From NCBI RefSeq assembly GCF_020618775.1, contig NZ_JAESVB010000003.1, positions 124,001-188,000 of the forward strand: a DNA stretch of 64,000 bases. The letters run 5' to 3'. The notes under the pieces are model-generated. The model was given only the letters and a program-made list of their open reading frames with translations. It searched no databases and had not been told where the DNA came from. Below are positions 1 through 8,193 of this stretch, piece after piece (the first letter of the stretch is position 1; each line of letters opens with the position of its first letter). The DNA is from Acidisoma silvae. GTDB taxonomy: Bacteria > Pseudomonadota > Alphaproteobacteria > Acetobacterales > Acetobacteraceae. The translations under genes and the position numbers were made by a program.

Positions 1-1607
1 CCCCCGGCGGCCGCCTGATCACCCCGCTATTCGCGGCGGACCCGAACCGCGCCGAAAAATTCTCCGCCAGCTTCGAGGATATGTTCCTCGATTTCTCCAA
101 GACCTCCATCAGCCCCGAGGCGATGACCGGCCTGTTCGAACTCGCTCGCGCCGCCAAGGTCGAGGATTTCATCGTGCGCCTCTTCGCCGGTGAGCCGGTG
201 AATATGACCGAGCATCGCTCCGCCATGCATATGGCGCTGCGCAGCCTGCCCGATGCCGGCTTCCGCGCCGTGCTGCCCGAAGGCGGTTTCGAGGATGCCT
301 CGAAGGTCGCCGCCCATGAGCGCGCGCATATGGAGAAATTCGTCCGCGCCGTTCATGCGGGCGAGATCGTCGCCGCCGACGGCAAGCCCTTCACCGACGT
401 TCTGAATATCGGCATCGGCGGGTCGGACCTCGGGCCGCGCATGGTCAGCCTGGCGCTGACCTTCGTGCATGGCGCCAAGATCAGCCCGCATTTCCTGTCG
501 AATGTCGACGGCCATGCCTTCGCCCAGCTGTCCCGCGAACTGGACCCGGCGCGCACCCTGGTACTGGTCGCCAGCAAGACCTTCACGACGCTGGAGACCA
601 TGACCAACGGCCATGCGGCGCGTGACTGGATTGCCGGCGCGCTGGGCGAAGATGCCGTCAGCCATCATTTCGCTGCCCTTTCCACCAATATGAAGGAAAC
701 CGGTAAGTTCGGCATTCCGGAAGACCGCGTCTTCGGTTTCCGCGACTGGGTTGGCGGTCGCTATTCCGTCTGGTCGGCCATCGGCCTGTCGGTCGCGCTC
801 GCCGCCGGCTGGGACGCTTTCGAGGATTTCCTCGCCGGTGGTCGCGCCATGGACGGCCATTTCCGCAACACGCCGCTGGAACAGAACCTGCCTGTGCTGA
901 TGGCGCTGGCCGGCATCTGGAACCTGGACGTTCAGCATGCCGCGACGCTGTGCATCCTTGCCTATGACGCCCGCCTCGCCCGTTTCCCGGCCTATCTCCA
1001 GCAGCTTGAAATGGAGAGCAACGGCAAGTCCACCCGTCTTGCGGGGGACCAGGTGACGCATCAGACCTGCCCGGTCGTCTTCGGCGAACCCGGCACGGAT
1101 GCGCAGCACAGCTTCATGCAGCTGGTGCATCAGGGTCCGGCGCATGTGCCGGTCGACTTCATCCTGGCGGCCGAGGCCGATCACAACCGCCCCGAGGCGC
1201 ATCGCATCCTGGCGGCCAATGTGTTTGCCCAGGCGGAAGCGCTGCTGGCCGGCAAGTCCTTGGAAGAAGTAACCGAGGAGATGAAGAAGGCCGGCGCCGA
1301 TGAGGAGACCATCAAGCGCGTTGCGCCGCATCGCGTCTTCACCGGCCAGCGTCCGTCCACCACGGTTCTGTACAAGAAGCTGGACGCCTATAGCCTCGGC
1401 CGCCTGATCGTTCTTTATGAGCACAAGGTCGCGGTGCAGGGCGCCATCTGGGGCATCAACAGCTACGACCAGTGGGGCGTGGAACTGGGCAAGAAGCTGG
1501 CCCAGGCCATCATCCCCTCGCTGGAGCCGAAGGCCGATCACGGCCATCACGACGGTTCCACCCTCGGCCTGATGAACAAGTTCCTGTCGCTGCGCGGCGA
1601 AGGCTGA
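1..1607 (+). CDS. pgi: Glucose-6-phosphate isomerase (5' end outside window)
   Basis: Interconverts glucose-6-phosphate and fructose-6-phosphate in the cytosol. The frame is open from base 3 and already reads the usual N-terminal Pgi region before the first internal ATG at 81, so the true start lies upstream of the window. Both family signatures are visible: the GGRYSVWSAIGL region (about 753-788) and the C-terminal GAIWGINSYDQWGVELGKKL region (about 1440-1499). The substrate-loop stretch LEMESNGKSTRL is intact. About 530 codons are present against about 545 for the family. In an organism with Edd and Eda the enzyme mainly feeds hexose into glucose-6-phosphate. A stem-loop follows the stop. 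Identity is secure. Confidence 0.97.
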   Translation, partial: PGGRLITPLFAADPNRAEKFSASFEDMFLDFSKTSISPEAMTGLFELARAAKVEDFIVRLFAGEPVNMTEHRSAMHMALRSLPDAGFRAVLPEGGFEDASKVAAHERAHMEKFVRAVHAGEIVAADGKPFTDVLNIGIGGSDLGPRMVSLALTFVHGAKISPHFLSNVDGHAFAQLSRELDPARTLVLVASKTFTTLETMTNGHAARDWIAGALGEDAVSHHFAALSTNMKETGKFGIPEDRVFGFRDWVGGRYSVWSAIGLSVALAAGWDAFEDFLAGGRAMDGHFRNTPLEQNLPVLMALAGIWNLDVQHAATLCILAYDARLARFPAYLQQLEMESNGKSTRLAGDQVTHQTCPVVFGEPGTDAQHSFMQLVHQGPAHVPVDFILAAEADHNRPEAHRILAANVFAQAEALLAGKSLEEVTEEMKKAGADEETIKRVAPHRVFTGQRPSTTVLYKKLDAYSLGRLIVLYEHKVAVQGAIWGINSYDQWGVELGKKLAQAIIPSLEPKADHGHHDGSTLGLMNKFLSLRGEG

Positions 1608-1620
1608 TTTTTGCGCCCCT

Positions 1621-1642
1621 GGCCGGTCCCTCGGGGCCGGCC
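1621..1642 (+). terminator. Stem-loop after pgi
   Basis: GGCCGG at 1621-1626 pairs with CCGGCC at 1637-1642, and the inner CCC/GGG bases extend the stem. GATTTGCTT follows, so the U-tract is weak. The stem lies 14 bases after the pgi stop and before the parD promoter region, where a transcription end is expected. Termination itself is inferred. Confidence 0.5.
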
Positions 1643-1662
1643 GATTTGCTTCTAACCAATTT

Positions 1663-1683
1663 GAATAGGATTCAATCCTATTC
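1663..1683 (+). promoter_or_regulatory. Probable ParD/ParDE operator
   Basis: A perfect 21-bp inverted repeat: GAATAGGATT (1663-1672), a central C, then AATCCTATTC (1674-1683). It lies 28 bases upstream of the parD ATG and overlaps a possible -35 element, TTGAAT at 1661. Ribbon-helix-helix antitoxins such as ParD bind palindromes at their own promoters, so this is the likely autoregulatory site. The role is inferred from position and symmetry. Confidence 0.65.
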
Positions 1684-1711
1684 ATGCTAGGGTGATCGGA
1701 AGGAGCACGTC

Positions 1712-1987
1712 ATGCGCAGCACACAGCAATTCAGCATCACCCTGCCCACCGAAATGGCGGAAATCGTCGAGCAAAAAGTCCGCTCCGGTGATTATGCGAG
1801 TGTCAGCGAAGTCATCCGCGACGGTATGCGGGCGTTGATGGAGCGCGATGCCGCCGTCGAACGCTGGCTGCGGGAAGACGTTGTCGCGGGTCATGCCGCC
1901 TATTTGGCGGACCCCTCTCAAGCCGTTCCCTCTTCTGATATTCTTGATCGCATCAAACGCCGCAGAGCCTCGGCGCTGGATCAGTGA
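1712..1987 (+). CDS. parD: ParD-family antitoxin
   Basis: A 91-residue antitoxin of a type II toxin-antitoxin pair. Residues 5-45 fit the ribbon-helix-helix fold that binds DNA as a dimer (QFSITLPTEMAEIVEQKV, then YASVSEVIRDGMRAL). The C-terminal half, which normally wraps the toxin, is charged and loosely structured. An AGGAG ribosome site precedes the ATG. The toxin gene begins 4 bases after the stop, so translation is probably coupled. A perfect palindrome upstream is the likely operator. Confidence 0.9.
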   Translation: MRSTQQFSITLPTEMAEIVEQKVRSGDYASVSEVIRDGMRALMERDAAVERWLREDVVAGHAAYLADPSQAVPSSDILDRIKRRRASALDQ

Positions 1988-1991
1988 CCCG

Positions 1992-2297
1992 GTGCGGGTT
2001 CTCTTCACGGCACGTGCAGAGGCCCATCTCGATGTGATTTACGCGTATATTGCGCGACAGGCCGGCGAGGCACGGGCCGATGCGTTTGTTCAGCGCATCA
2101 TCGACTATTGCGCCGGCTTTGCGATCTTTCCCGAACGCGGCACATGTCGCGATGATCTGGTTCCCGGTTTGCGAACCATCGGTTTTGAACGCAGCGTCAC
2201 GATAGCATTCCTGATTGTGCCAGACACAGTGCTGATCGAAGGCGTTTACTATGGTGGTCAGAACTATGAATCGGCGCCTATTTTCGGTGGCTCCTAA
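1992..2297 (+). CDS. parE: ParE-family toxin
   Basis: A 101-residue RelE/ParE-fold toxin. ParE proteins poison DNA gyrase, and the paired ParD neutralises them. Family features are the N-terminal TARAEAHLDVIYAYIARQ helix region, the FPERGTCRDDL segment and the C-terminal VLIEGVYYGGQNY strand. The frame stays open well upstream inside parD, but GTG at 1992 is the start that gives the family's normal N-terminus and sits just after the parD stop. The 3' end overlaps the convergent EAL/HDOD gene by 4 bases. Confidence 0.85.
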   Translation: MRVLFTARAEAHLDVIYAYIARQAGEARADAFVQRIIDYCAGFAIFPERGTCRDDLVPGLRTIGFERSVTIAFLIVPDTVLIEGVYYGGQNYESAPIFGGS

Positions 2298-3556
2298 AGT
2301 CGGCTCGCCCAGGCGATCGCCTCAACCTGCAAGCGGTTGAAGTCCATCCGGTCCTGATCGCCCCAAAGATCGGCCATGGCGGCGAGGCTTTTCGCATCGC
2401 GGCTTTCGCTCGCTTCGACCAGATTGAGCAATTGCCCGAGTGCGCCCGAGCGTGCCACCAGCGCCGCCCGCAGATCGTCGGCAAGATTAAGCAGCTCCGC
2501 CAGTTCGGCCATGCTTTGACCGAACAGACTGTCAGCCAGGCTGAGAATGCCAACCGTGAAGGCTTCTTCCCGCAGATGCGCGCGGCCCAGGGCGACCGCC
2601 AGGTTTTCCATCAGCCGGCCGCGCACGGCTGCCGTCTGTACCAGCGGGTCCGAGCCCAATTTGGTGCCGCCATGTTCGGCAAACAGCATGATCTGCACCA
2701 AGCGCCCGATGGCCTGATGGCCGAGCAGGAAAATCGCCTGCCGCAGACTGGTGACTTTATGCACCGGGCTGAAGGCGGCGGAACTCGCCATACGCAGCAG
2801 CCGCATGGCCAAATCTGGTGCTTCCTTCACCGCGACTTCCAGCGTGCTGTTGTCAGGGTCCTGCGCCAGCAGGCGCAGGATGCGGATCAGCACCATTTTT
2901 GAAGGCTGCATGCGGCGCGCCGTCAACACCGTGGGCCGGGCAAAGAAATAGCCCTGGAAAAGATCGAAACCGATGGCCTTGCAATCCTCATACTGCGCGA
3001 CCGCCTCGACTTTTTCCGCCAAGGGCCGCGCACCATGCGCCCGCACGTCGCGCACCAGCTTGGCCAGGGCGGCCCGCTCCTGTCCGGCAATCTCGAACTT
3101 GACGTAGTCGACATGGTGCAGGAACACGCGATGTTCCGGCTTCAGGTCGACGACGTCATCCAAAGCGAGCTGAAAGCCGCGCGCCCGCAACTGCTTGCAG
3201 CGCGCGAGGATGGCGGGCGTCAAATCGACATGTTCGAGGATTTCAAGAACGATCCGGCTGGGCGGCAGAATCTCGACGATATCACTCATCAGAACGTCTG
3301 CGTTGACGTTGATGAAGCCACGCCGATCGCCCAGCGCTTGTTGCAGACCGAGCGCTGAAAACATCGTATCGATGACGGTCGCGGTCGCCGCCACATCATC
3401 CACGACAGCGGCAAAATTCGGCTGCCCGGAGCGGAACAGCAGTTCATAGGCGAACAACTCGCGATGCTTGCCGACGATCGGCTGCCGCCCGAGAAAGACA
3501 TCGGCGGCCAGCGTCCCCTTCCGCTCCGGCTCGGTTGTCGCTCGGAAGGCCGTCAT
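2294..3556 (-). CDS. EAL/HDOD signalling protein (YuxH family)
   Basis: A 420-residue cytosolic protein with an N-terminal EAL-type domain (about residues 20-220) and a C-terminal HDOD domain (about 225-400). The EAL motif reads YELLFR and the later motifs NVNADVL, LALDDV, AEKVE and QGYFF are recognisable but depart from active phosphodiesterases. Many YuxH-type proteins have lost cyclic-di-GMP hydrolysis, so a binding or scaffold role is as likely as catalysis. HDOD domains occur in proteins linking signals to motility and cell cycle. The gene stands alone on the minus strand. Confidence 0.85.
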   Translation of the reverse strand: MTAFRATTEPERKGTLAADVFLGRQPIVGKHRELFAYELLFRSGQPNFAAVVDDVAATATVIDTMFSALGLQQALGDRRGFINVNADVLMSDIVEILPPSRIVLEILEHVDLTPAILARCKQLRARGFQLALDDVVDLKPEHRVFLHHVDYVKFEIAGQERAALAKLVRDVRAHGARPLAEKVEAVAQYEDCKAIGFDLFQGYFFARPTVLTARRMQPSKMVLIRILRLLAQDPDNSTLEVAVKEAPDLAMRLLRMASSAAFSPVHKVTSLRQAIFLLGHQAIGRLVQIMLFAEHGGTKLGSDPLVQTAAVRGRLMENLAVALGRAHLREEAFTVGILSLADSLFGQSMAELAELLNLADDLRAALVARSGALGQLLNLVEASESRDAKSLAAMADLWGDQDRMDFNRLQVEAIAWASRL

Positions 3557-3623
3557 TAAAAACCGTCTGCCCTGTGCTGTTCGCCGCAGTCCAGGACAAA
3601 AGATGCGCTGATAGTCTTACATT

Positions 3624-3638
3624 TGCCTTAAGAAGGCA
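3624..3638 (-). other. Short perfect inverted repeat between queD and the EAL/HDOD gene
   Basis: TGCCTT (3624-3629) and AAGGCA (3633-3638) flank a 3-base loop. The site lies downstream of the queD stop and upstream of the EAL/HDOD start, both read on the minus strand. It could be a weak transcription end or an operator. No T-run follows, so the function is open. Confidence 0.3.
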
Positions 3639-3662
3639 GCCCTCAGAAGACGGGGGGCGGGA

Positions 3663-4031
3663 TCAGGCGTCGGGCCCGAAATAGACACAGCCGTCGCCTT
3701 CGCTGTCGCGATAGACGCCGACCTTGCTCAGACCGGGACAATGATCGGCCAGTTTCTTCCAAATCCACACGGATAGGTTTTCGAGCGTCGCCGGACCAAG
3801 ATCCTGCACCTCGTCCAGAAAGCGATGATCCAGCCCGTCCCGCGCTTCGGCCAGCAGCCGCTCGAACAGGCCGAGGTCGATGACCATGCCGCTGACCGGG
3901 TCAGGCCGGCCGCGCACGGTGACTGCCGCGCGATAGGAATGGCCATGGATGCGCCGGCTCGGCTCGGCATCGATGCAGCGCTCCAACGTATGGGCGGCGT
4001 CGAATTTGAAATGCTTCGTCAACTCAAACAT
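3663..4031 (-). CDS. queD: 6-carboxy-5,6,7,8-tetrahydropterin synthase
   Basis: Converts dihydroneopterin triphosphate to 6-carboxytetrahydropterin, the second step towards queuosine. The zinc-binding histidines are H14 and the pair in IHGH (H29, H31), with a cysteine at residue 19 in the catalytic region. The start is taken at the ATG at 4031, which overlaps the queE stop as TGATG and gives 122 residues, the normal length. The longer frame to 4094 only adds unrelated residues inside queE. The overlap implies one transcript and coupled translation. Confidence 0.93.
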   Translation of the reverse strand: MFELTKHFKFDAAHTLERCIDAEPSRRIHGHSYRAAVTVRGRPDPVSGMVIDLGLFERLLAEARDGLDHRFLDEVQDLGPATLENLSVWIWKKLADHCPGLSKVGVYRDSEGDGCVYFGPDA

Positions 4032-4681
4032 CAGGCGATTCCAAGAAACTTGTGCGTCTGCAGGTTCAGGCGCCAGCGCGGGTTTTGCAGGCAATAGGCA
4101 ACGGTCGCCGCCGTATTGGCGGCGGCCTCGGCGCCGTCCATCGGCGAGAGTAGAAAGTGGTCGAAGGCGAAACCCTCGAACAGAGCGGGTTCGGCACCGG
4201 CCTGCGGATAGACGAGCTTCAGCTCGTCGCCGGTGGTGACGACGACGGCATTCCCGGCCTTGGGGCTGACGCAGACCCAGTCGATCCCCGCTGGCACCGG
4301 CACCGTGCCATTGGTCTCGACCGCAATCTCAAAGCCTTCGGCATGCAATGCGGCCGTCAGATCGGCATCGACCTGTAATAGAGGCTCACCGCCGGTCAGC
4401 ACGGTAAATGGCTTGCCGCCCGCAGGCTTGCCGCCTGCGCCTTGGGGCCAATGGGAGGCGATGGCGGCGGCCAGGGCTTGGGCGTCAGCGAAGCGCCCGC
4501 CGCCCGGCCCGTCCATGCCGACGAAATCGGTATCGCAGAACTGGCAGGCGGCGGTGGCGCGGTCCAGCTCACGGCCGGACCACAGGTTGCAGCCGGTAAA
4601 GCGGCAGAAGACGGAGGCGCGGCCGGCATTCCGGCCCTCACCCTGCAACGTGTAGAAAATTTCCTTGACCGCGTAAGCCAT
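4031..4681 (-). CDS. queE: 7-carboxy-7-deazaguanine synthase (radical SAM)
   Basis: Radical SAM enzyme making 7-carboxy-7-deazaguanine from 6-carboxytetrahydropterin in queuosine/7-deazapurine synthesis. It has the long cluster motif typical of many QueE proteins: C31, C46 and C49 (CX14CX2C). TLQGEG near the N-terminus and the LTGGEPLLQ SAM-binding segment are also present. At 216 residues it is a usual length. It is first in a two-gene operon with queD. No queC or queF is in this window, so the rest of the pathway is elsewhere. I looked for a preQ1 riboswitch upstream and saw none. Confidence 0.93.
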   Translation of the reverse strand: MAYAVKEIFYTLQGEGRNAGRASVFCRFTGCNLWSGRELDRATAACQFCDTDFVGMDGPGGGRFADAQALAAAIASHWPQGAGGKPAGGKPFTVLTGGEPLLQVDADLTAALHAEGFEIAVETNGTVPVPAGIDWVCVSPKAGNAVVVTTGDELKLVYPQAGAEPALFEGFAFDHFLLSPMDGAEAAANTAATVAYCLQNPRWRLNLQTHKFLGIA

Positions 4682-4865
4682 GCCTTGAACCTGGATAACG
4701 GCCCCACCTTGGGGCTCGGCCCGGCACCTAGCCCGTCTGGGCGAATTTTGCGACTCCCGCTGCGGGAGGCTGACCAGCGTTCAAGATCAGCCGCCGCATT
4801 TTCCTTTCACACCAGGGATGATCTGTGTAATCAAAGCGCTTGGGTTTTTCGGGATATGTTGAGCC

Positions 4866-5102
4866 TTGCCAACAATTCTGAGGATCAACGGTTGGCGCTT
4901 TGTCATTTACGTCAACGATCATCCACCGGCCCATATACACGTGCTTGGGCCGGGCTGGTCGGTCGTCATCAATGTGGCAGACCAGGTTATTGTGCGGGAA
5001 GTGGTGGGGCCATGCGCTGAACATGATGCCCGGAAAGCGCAGGCTTTAGCTGCCGATCACCAGCAAGTGCTTTTAGCCGCATGGGAAGAGATTCATGGCT
5101 GA
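4866..5102 (+). CDS. DUF4160 protein
   Basis: A 78-residue protein of the DUF4160 family, recognised from MPTILRINGWRFVIYVNDHP followed by PAHIHV. An in-frame stop at 4860-4862 precedes the coding region, so the start must be TTG at 4866 or later, and TTG restores the usual family N-terminus. It overlaps the following DUF2442 gene by 8 bases. DUF4160 and DUF2442 genes occur as neighbours in many genomes and have been suggested to act as a toxin-antitoxin-like pair. I regard that role as unproven. Confidence 0.8.
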   Translation: MPTILRINGWRFVIYVNDHPPAHIHVLGPGWSVVINVADQVIVREVVGPCAEHDARKAQALAADHQQVLLAAWEEIHG

Positions 5103-5526
5103 AATGACAACGAGGGAATTTGCGGCGGCCGTCGCGCGCGGTCGTAAACGCCAAGAGGGTCCTCTGGCCGAAACGGCCCATTACGATCGTGAGCGCGACC
5201 GGGTCATCGTGCGCCTGTCCACGGGCGTTGAACTCGGAATCCGTCCGCAAGATGTGGAAGGTTTGCACGAAGCCACCGCTGAAGACCTGTCCGAGATCGA
5301 GATCGAGGCTCTCGGTCTCGGCCTGCGCTGGCCCAGGATCGACGCCGATCTTTATCTTCCTGCCCTTCTGGAAGGGATCTTGGGTTCGCGGCGCTGGATG
5401 GCGCAGAGGCTCGGCGCGGCAGGCGGAGAGGTGCGCAGCGCAAGGAAGGCTTCCGCAGCGCGCGAGAATGGCAAAAAGGGCGGCCGCCCTTCCGCCGGAA
5501 AAGCCAAGACGCGCATCGCCAGTTGA
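5095..5526 (+). CDS. DUF2442 protein
   Basis: A 143-residue DUF2442 protein. The core is residues 25-95: the strand-rich ERDRVIVRLSTGVELGI segment, then ALGLGLRWPRIDADLYLPAL. The C-terminal 35 residues are lysine/arginine-rich, RENGKKGGRPSAGKAK, a tail seen in many family members and possibly DNA-binding. It overlaps the DUF4160 gene upstream by 8 bases and ends 59 bases before mutL. Translation of the pair is probably coupled. The biological role is not known. Confidence 0.8.
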   Translation: MAEMTTREFAAAVARGRKRQEGPLAETAHYDRERDRVIVRLSTGVELGIRPQDVEGLHEATAEDLSEIEIEALGLGLRWPRIDADLYLPALLEGILGSRRWMAQRLGAAGGEVRSARKASAARENGKKGGRPSAGKAKTRIAS

Positions 5527-5585
5527 AGTCAGCCTCCACCGCTTCCCATGGCAGCCGCCCCAGCTTCTATGCCAAACTCGCCGCC

Positions 5586-7445
5586 ATGCCGACGATTCGC
5601 CTCCTGCCGAGCCATGTCGTGGACCGCATTGCCGCCGGTGAAGTGGTCGAGCGGCCGGCGGCCGCGATCAAGGAACTGGTGGAAAACGCGCTCGATGCCG
5701 GGGCGACGCGCATATCCGTCTCGCTCCATGAGGGCGGCATCCGCCGCATCGAGGTCACGGATGACGGCTGCGGTATGTCTGCCGCCGAACTGCCCGTCGC
5801 CATTCAGCGCCATGCCACCAGCAAGCTGGATGAGGCCGCCGACCTCGTCCATATCACGACCCTGGGCTTTCGCGGCGAGGCTCTGCCCTCCATCGGCGCC
5901 GCCGCCCGTCTTGCCATCACCAGCCGCCCGGCCGGCGCGGACAGCGCTTATACCATCCGCGTCGAAGGCGGGCTGGTCAGCGAGGTCGAGCCCGCCGCCG
6001 GGCAGATCGGCACGCGCATCATCGTCTCGGATCTGTTTTTCGCGACCCCGGCGCGGCGCGCCTTCCTGCGCAGCCCGCGTGTGGAAGCCGACCATGCCGA
6101 AGCCGTCATCCGCCGTCTGGCCCTGGCAGCCCCCGAAACCGCTTTCCGGCTGGAGCATGATGGCCGCCTGATCTTCGACCTGCCCACCGCCGACCGCCGG
6201 GCGCGCCTCGCCGCGCTGCTGAGCGCCGATGAGGCCGAGACGCTGCTGGTGGTCGAGGCTGAGCGGGATGACGTGCGGCTGTCCGGCTTTGCCGGGGCGG
6301 CGGCAACCCATCGCGCTACCGGTGCCGCGCAATATCTGGTCGTCAACGGCCGCCCTGTCGTGGACCCGCTGCTGAAGACAGCTTTGCGCGTCGCCTATCA
6401 GGAGGTCATGCCGCGTGGGCGTTTTCCGGTGGCGGGGCTTTGGCTAGACCTGCCGCATCGCGCGGTCGACGTGAACGTGCATCCGGCCAAGACGGAACTC
6501 CGCTTCCGTGACGGCGAGCGTATCCGCGGCCTGCTGATCAGCGCCCTGCGGTCCGCCCTGTCCCGCCCGGCGGCCCTGCAATTCCAGCCGCGCGCGGCCA
6601 TTCGCGGCTATGGCCGTGCCGTCAATGCTTATGCAAGGCCCGATGCAATCCCGGCCCCCGCCTATCCTGGCCCGGCCTATCACGGCCCGGCGGCTTCCGG
6701 CTGGGACGCACCGCCGGGCGACGTCGCGACCCTGGATTTTCCTGAACCGCTGGCGCCACGGGCCATGATGTTGGCCGAGGCGCAATTGCCCCTGGCCGGC
6801 GCGCCCTTCGCCCGCACGCTGCCGGCCGCCCCACCACAGCCAGCCGAACCAGGCCACCCGCTGGGTGCCGCCGTCGCTCAGGTGCTGGACACTTACATCA
6901 TTGCCGTCGCCGAGGACGGCACGCTGATCCTGGTCGATCAGCATGCTGCCCATGAACGGCTGACGCATGAGGCGCTGCGCGAGCAGGTCATCGGCACGGA
7001 CGGGCCGCGCCCGCAGCCCATGCTGCTGCCGATCGTCGTCGACCTGCCGGCGGGCGACGCCGCCCGGCTGGCCGAGGCCGCGCCCGACCTGCTGCAACTG
7101 GGGCTGGAAATCGAGCCCTTCGGCCCCGGCGCCGTCATGGTTCGCGCCATGCCGGCCGTGCTCGGCACCGCCGACCCGGCGCCTTTGCTGCGCGACATTG
7201 CCGAGGAACTGGCCGAGATGGAGGAGAGCACGGCGCTGTCCCAGAAGCTCGACGCCGTCCTCGCCCGCATGGCCTGCCACGGCAGCATTCGCGCCGGCCG
7301 GCGCATGAATGCGGCCGAGATGAACGCCATGCTGCGGCAGATGGAACAGGTGCCGCGCGCCGCCACCTGCAGCCACGGGCGCCCGACTTTCCTCAAACTC
7401 TCTAAAGCCGAGATCGAGACCCTGTTCGGCCGGCGCGGAATTTAG
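5586..7445 (+). CDS. mutL: DNA mismatch repair protein MutL (endonuclease type)
   Basis: MutL links mismatch recognition by MutS to strand incision. The N-terminal GHKL ATPase motifs are intact: KELVENALDAGAT, DDGCGM and GFRGEALPSI. The C-terminal domain carries the nicking motif DQHA-x2-E-x4-E (about 6937-6972), ACHGSIRAGR and CSHGRPT, so this is the endonuclease type expected where MutH is absent. A proline/alanine-rich linker joins the two. Start chosen at ATG 5586 (MPTIRLLPSHV), the conserved N-terminus; an upstream ATG at 5523 adds 21 unrelated residues. 619 residues. Confidence 0.96.
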   Translation: MPTIRLLPSHVVDRIAAGEVVERPAAAIKELVENALDAGATRISVSLHEGGIRRIEVTDDGCGMSAAELPVAIQRHATSKLDEAADLVHITTLGFRGEALPSIGAAARLAITSRPAGADSAYTIRVEGGLVSEVEPAAGQIGTRIIVSDLFFATPARRAFLRSPRVEADHAEAVIRRLALAAPETAFRLEHDGRLIFDLPTADRRARLAALLSADEAETLLVVEAERDDVRLSGFAGAAATHRATGAAQYLVVNGRPVVDPLLKTALRVAYQEVMPRGRFPVAGLWLDLPHRAVDVNVHPAKTELRFRDGERIRGLLISALRSALSRPAALQFQPRAAIRGYGRAVNAYARPDAIPAPAYPGPAYHGPAASGWDAPPGDVATLDFPEPLAPRAMMLAEAQLPLAGAPFARTLPAAPPQPAEPGHPLGAAVAQVLDTYIIAVAEDGTLILVDQHAAHERLTHEALREQVIGTDGPRPQPMLLPIVVDLPAGDAARLAEAAPDLLQLGLEIEPFGPGAVMVRAMPAVLGTADPAPLLRDIAEELAEMEESTALSQKLDAVLARMACHGSIRAGRRMNAAEMNAMLRQMEQVPRAATCSHGRPTFLKLSKAEIETLFGRRGI

Positions 7446-7491
7446 CAAGATCACCCCTGCGCCAGCGGCATGACCGGAGCGTGATCGACCG

Positions 7492-7520
7492 CTTGCACGA
7501 AATCGTGTGCAGAACCATGT
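7492..7520 (+). promoter_or_regulatory. Possible heat-shock (sigma-32) promoter of hslVU
   Basis: CTTG at 7492-7495 is followed 18 bases later by ACCATGT (7514-7520), resembling the alphaproteobacterial RpoH pattern of CTTG and a CYTATNT-type -10. hslVU is a classical RpoH target. If correct, transcription would begin at about 7527, almost on the hslV ATG, giving a nearly leaderless message. Pattern match only. Confidence 0.4.
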
Positions 7521-7527
7521 CGGAGCC

Positions 7528-8091
7528 ATGTTCAACACATCCCCATCGCCGCACGATCCTATCGGTTGGCACGGCACAACCATCCTCTCAGTCCGTCGCG
7601 GCGACCAGGTCGCCGTCGGCGGCGACGGCCAGGTGACGCTCGGACAGACCGTCATCAAGGGCAATGCGCGGAAGGTCCGCCGCATCGGCAATGGCCAGGT
7701 CATCGCCGGCTTCGCCGGTGCCACAGCCGACGCCTTCACCCTGCTGGAACGGCTGGAAGCCAAGCTTGAACGCTTCCCCAACCAGCTGGAACGCGCCTGC
7801 GTCGAACTCGCCAAGGACTGGCGGACGGACCGCTACCTGCGCCGCCTGGAAGCCATGATGATCGTCGCCGACCGCGACCATTCCTATACGCTGACCGGCA
7901 ATGGCGACGTTCTGGAACCGGAAGACGGCATCATCGGCATCGGCTCCGGCGGCAATTACGCCCTCTCGGCCGCCCGCGCGCTCATCGAAATGCCGGACCT
8001 CTCGGCCGAGGATATCGTTCGCCGCTCCATGAAGATCGCCGGCGATATTTGCGTCTATACCAATCACAGCCTTATCGTCGAAACCATCTGA
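7528..8091 (+). CDS. hslV: ATP-dependent protease peptidase subunit HslV
   Basis: Proteolytic subunit of the HslUV (ClpQY) heat-shock protease. The catalytic N-terminal threonine is in GTTILSVRR; maturation would remove a 16-residue propeptide ([16 protein letters not shown]). The GDGQVTLG and [16 protein letters not shown] segments are typical. ATG 7528 is preferred over GTG 7507 because GTG adds unconserved residues and falls inside a possible RpoH promoter. A GGAG lies close upstream with unusually short spacing. hslU follows after 102 bases containing a hairpin. Confidence 0.95.
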   Translation: MFNTSPSPHDPIGWHGTTILSVRRGDQVAVGGDGQVTLGQTVIKGNARKVRRIGNGQVIAGFAGATADAFTLLERLEAKLERFPNQLERACVELAKDWRTDRYLRRLEAMMIVADRDHSYTLTGNGDVLEPEDGIIGIGSGGNYALSAARALIEMPDLSAEDIVRRSMKIAGDICVYTNHSLIVETI

Positions 8092-8101
8092 CGCTTGCCC
8101 T

Positions 8102-8124
8102 GCCCGGTCGTCTTCACGACGGGC
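8102..8124 (+). other. Hairpin between hslV and hslU
   Basis: GCCCG(g)TCGT at 8102-8111 pairs with ACGACGGGC at 8116-8124 around a CTTC tetraloop, with a single bulged G. AATTCT follows instead of a T-run. It could be a processing or stability element that sets the HslV:HslU ratio, or a partial terminator. The structure is plain in the sequence; the function is inferred. Confidence 0.4.
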
Positions 8125-8193
8125 AATTCTCTATCAGGCTATGACCGGTTGCCGCCGAGCGGGGCCGGGCCATGGTGCTAGGATTAGAAAGAC

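Noticed and set aside
27-1685. A 552-codon open frame on the minus strand across pgi.
   Set aside because: It is the antisense shadow of a well-supported enzyme gene in GC-rich DNA; its translation is low-complexity and matches no family.
1712-2297. parDE as the edge of a mobile island.
   Set aside because: Flanking genes are ordinary chromosomal genes; no integrase, direct repeats or tRNA end is nearby.
4682-4865. Possible preQ1 riboswitch upstream of queE.
   Set aside because: No recognisable preQ1 aptamer pattern was found on the minus strand in this gap.
7507-7527. GTG 7507 as the hslV start.
   Set aside because: It adds seven unconserved residues and overlaps the probable promoter; ATG 7528 gives the usual propeptide.
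6444-7814. A 456-codon minus-strand frame spanning mutL and the start of hslV.
   Set aside because: It covers two genes with clear motifs on the plus strand and shows no domain of its own.
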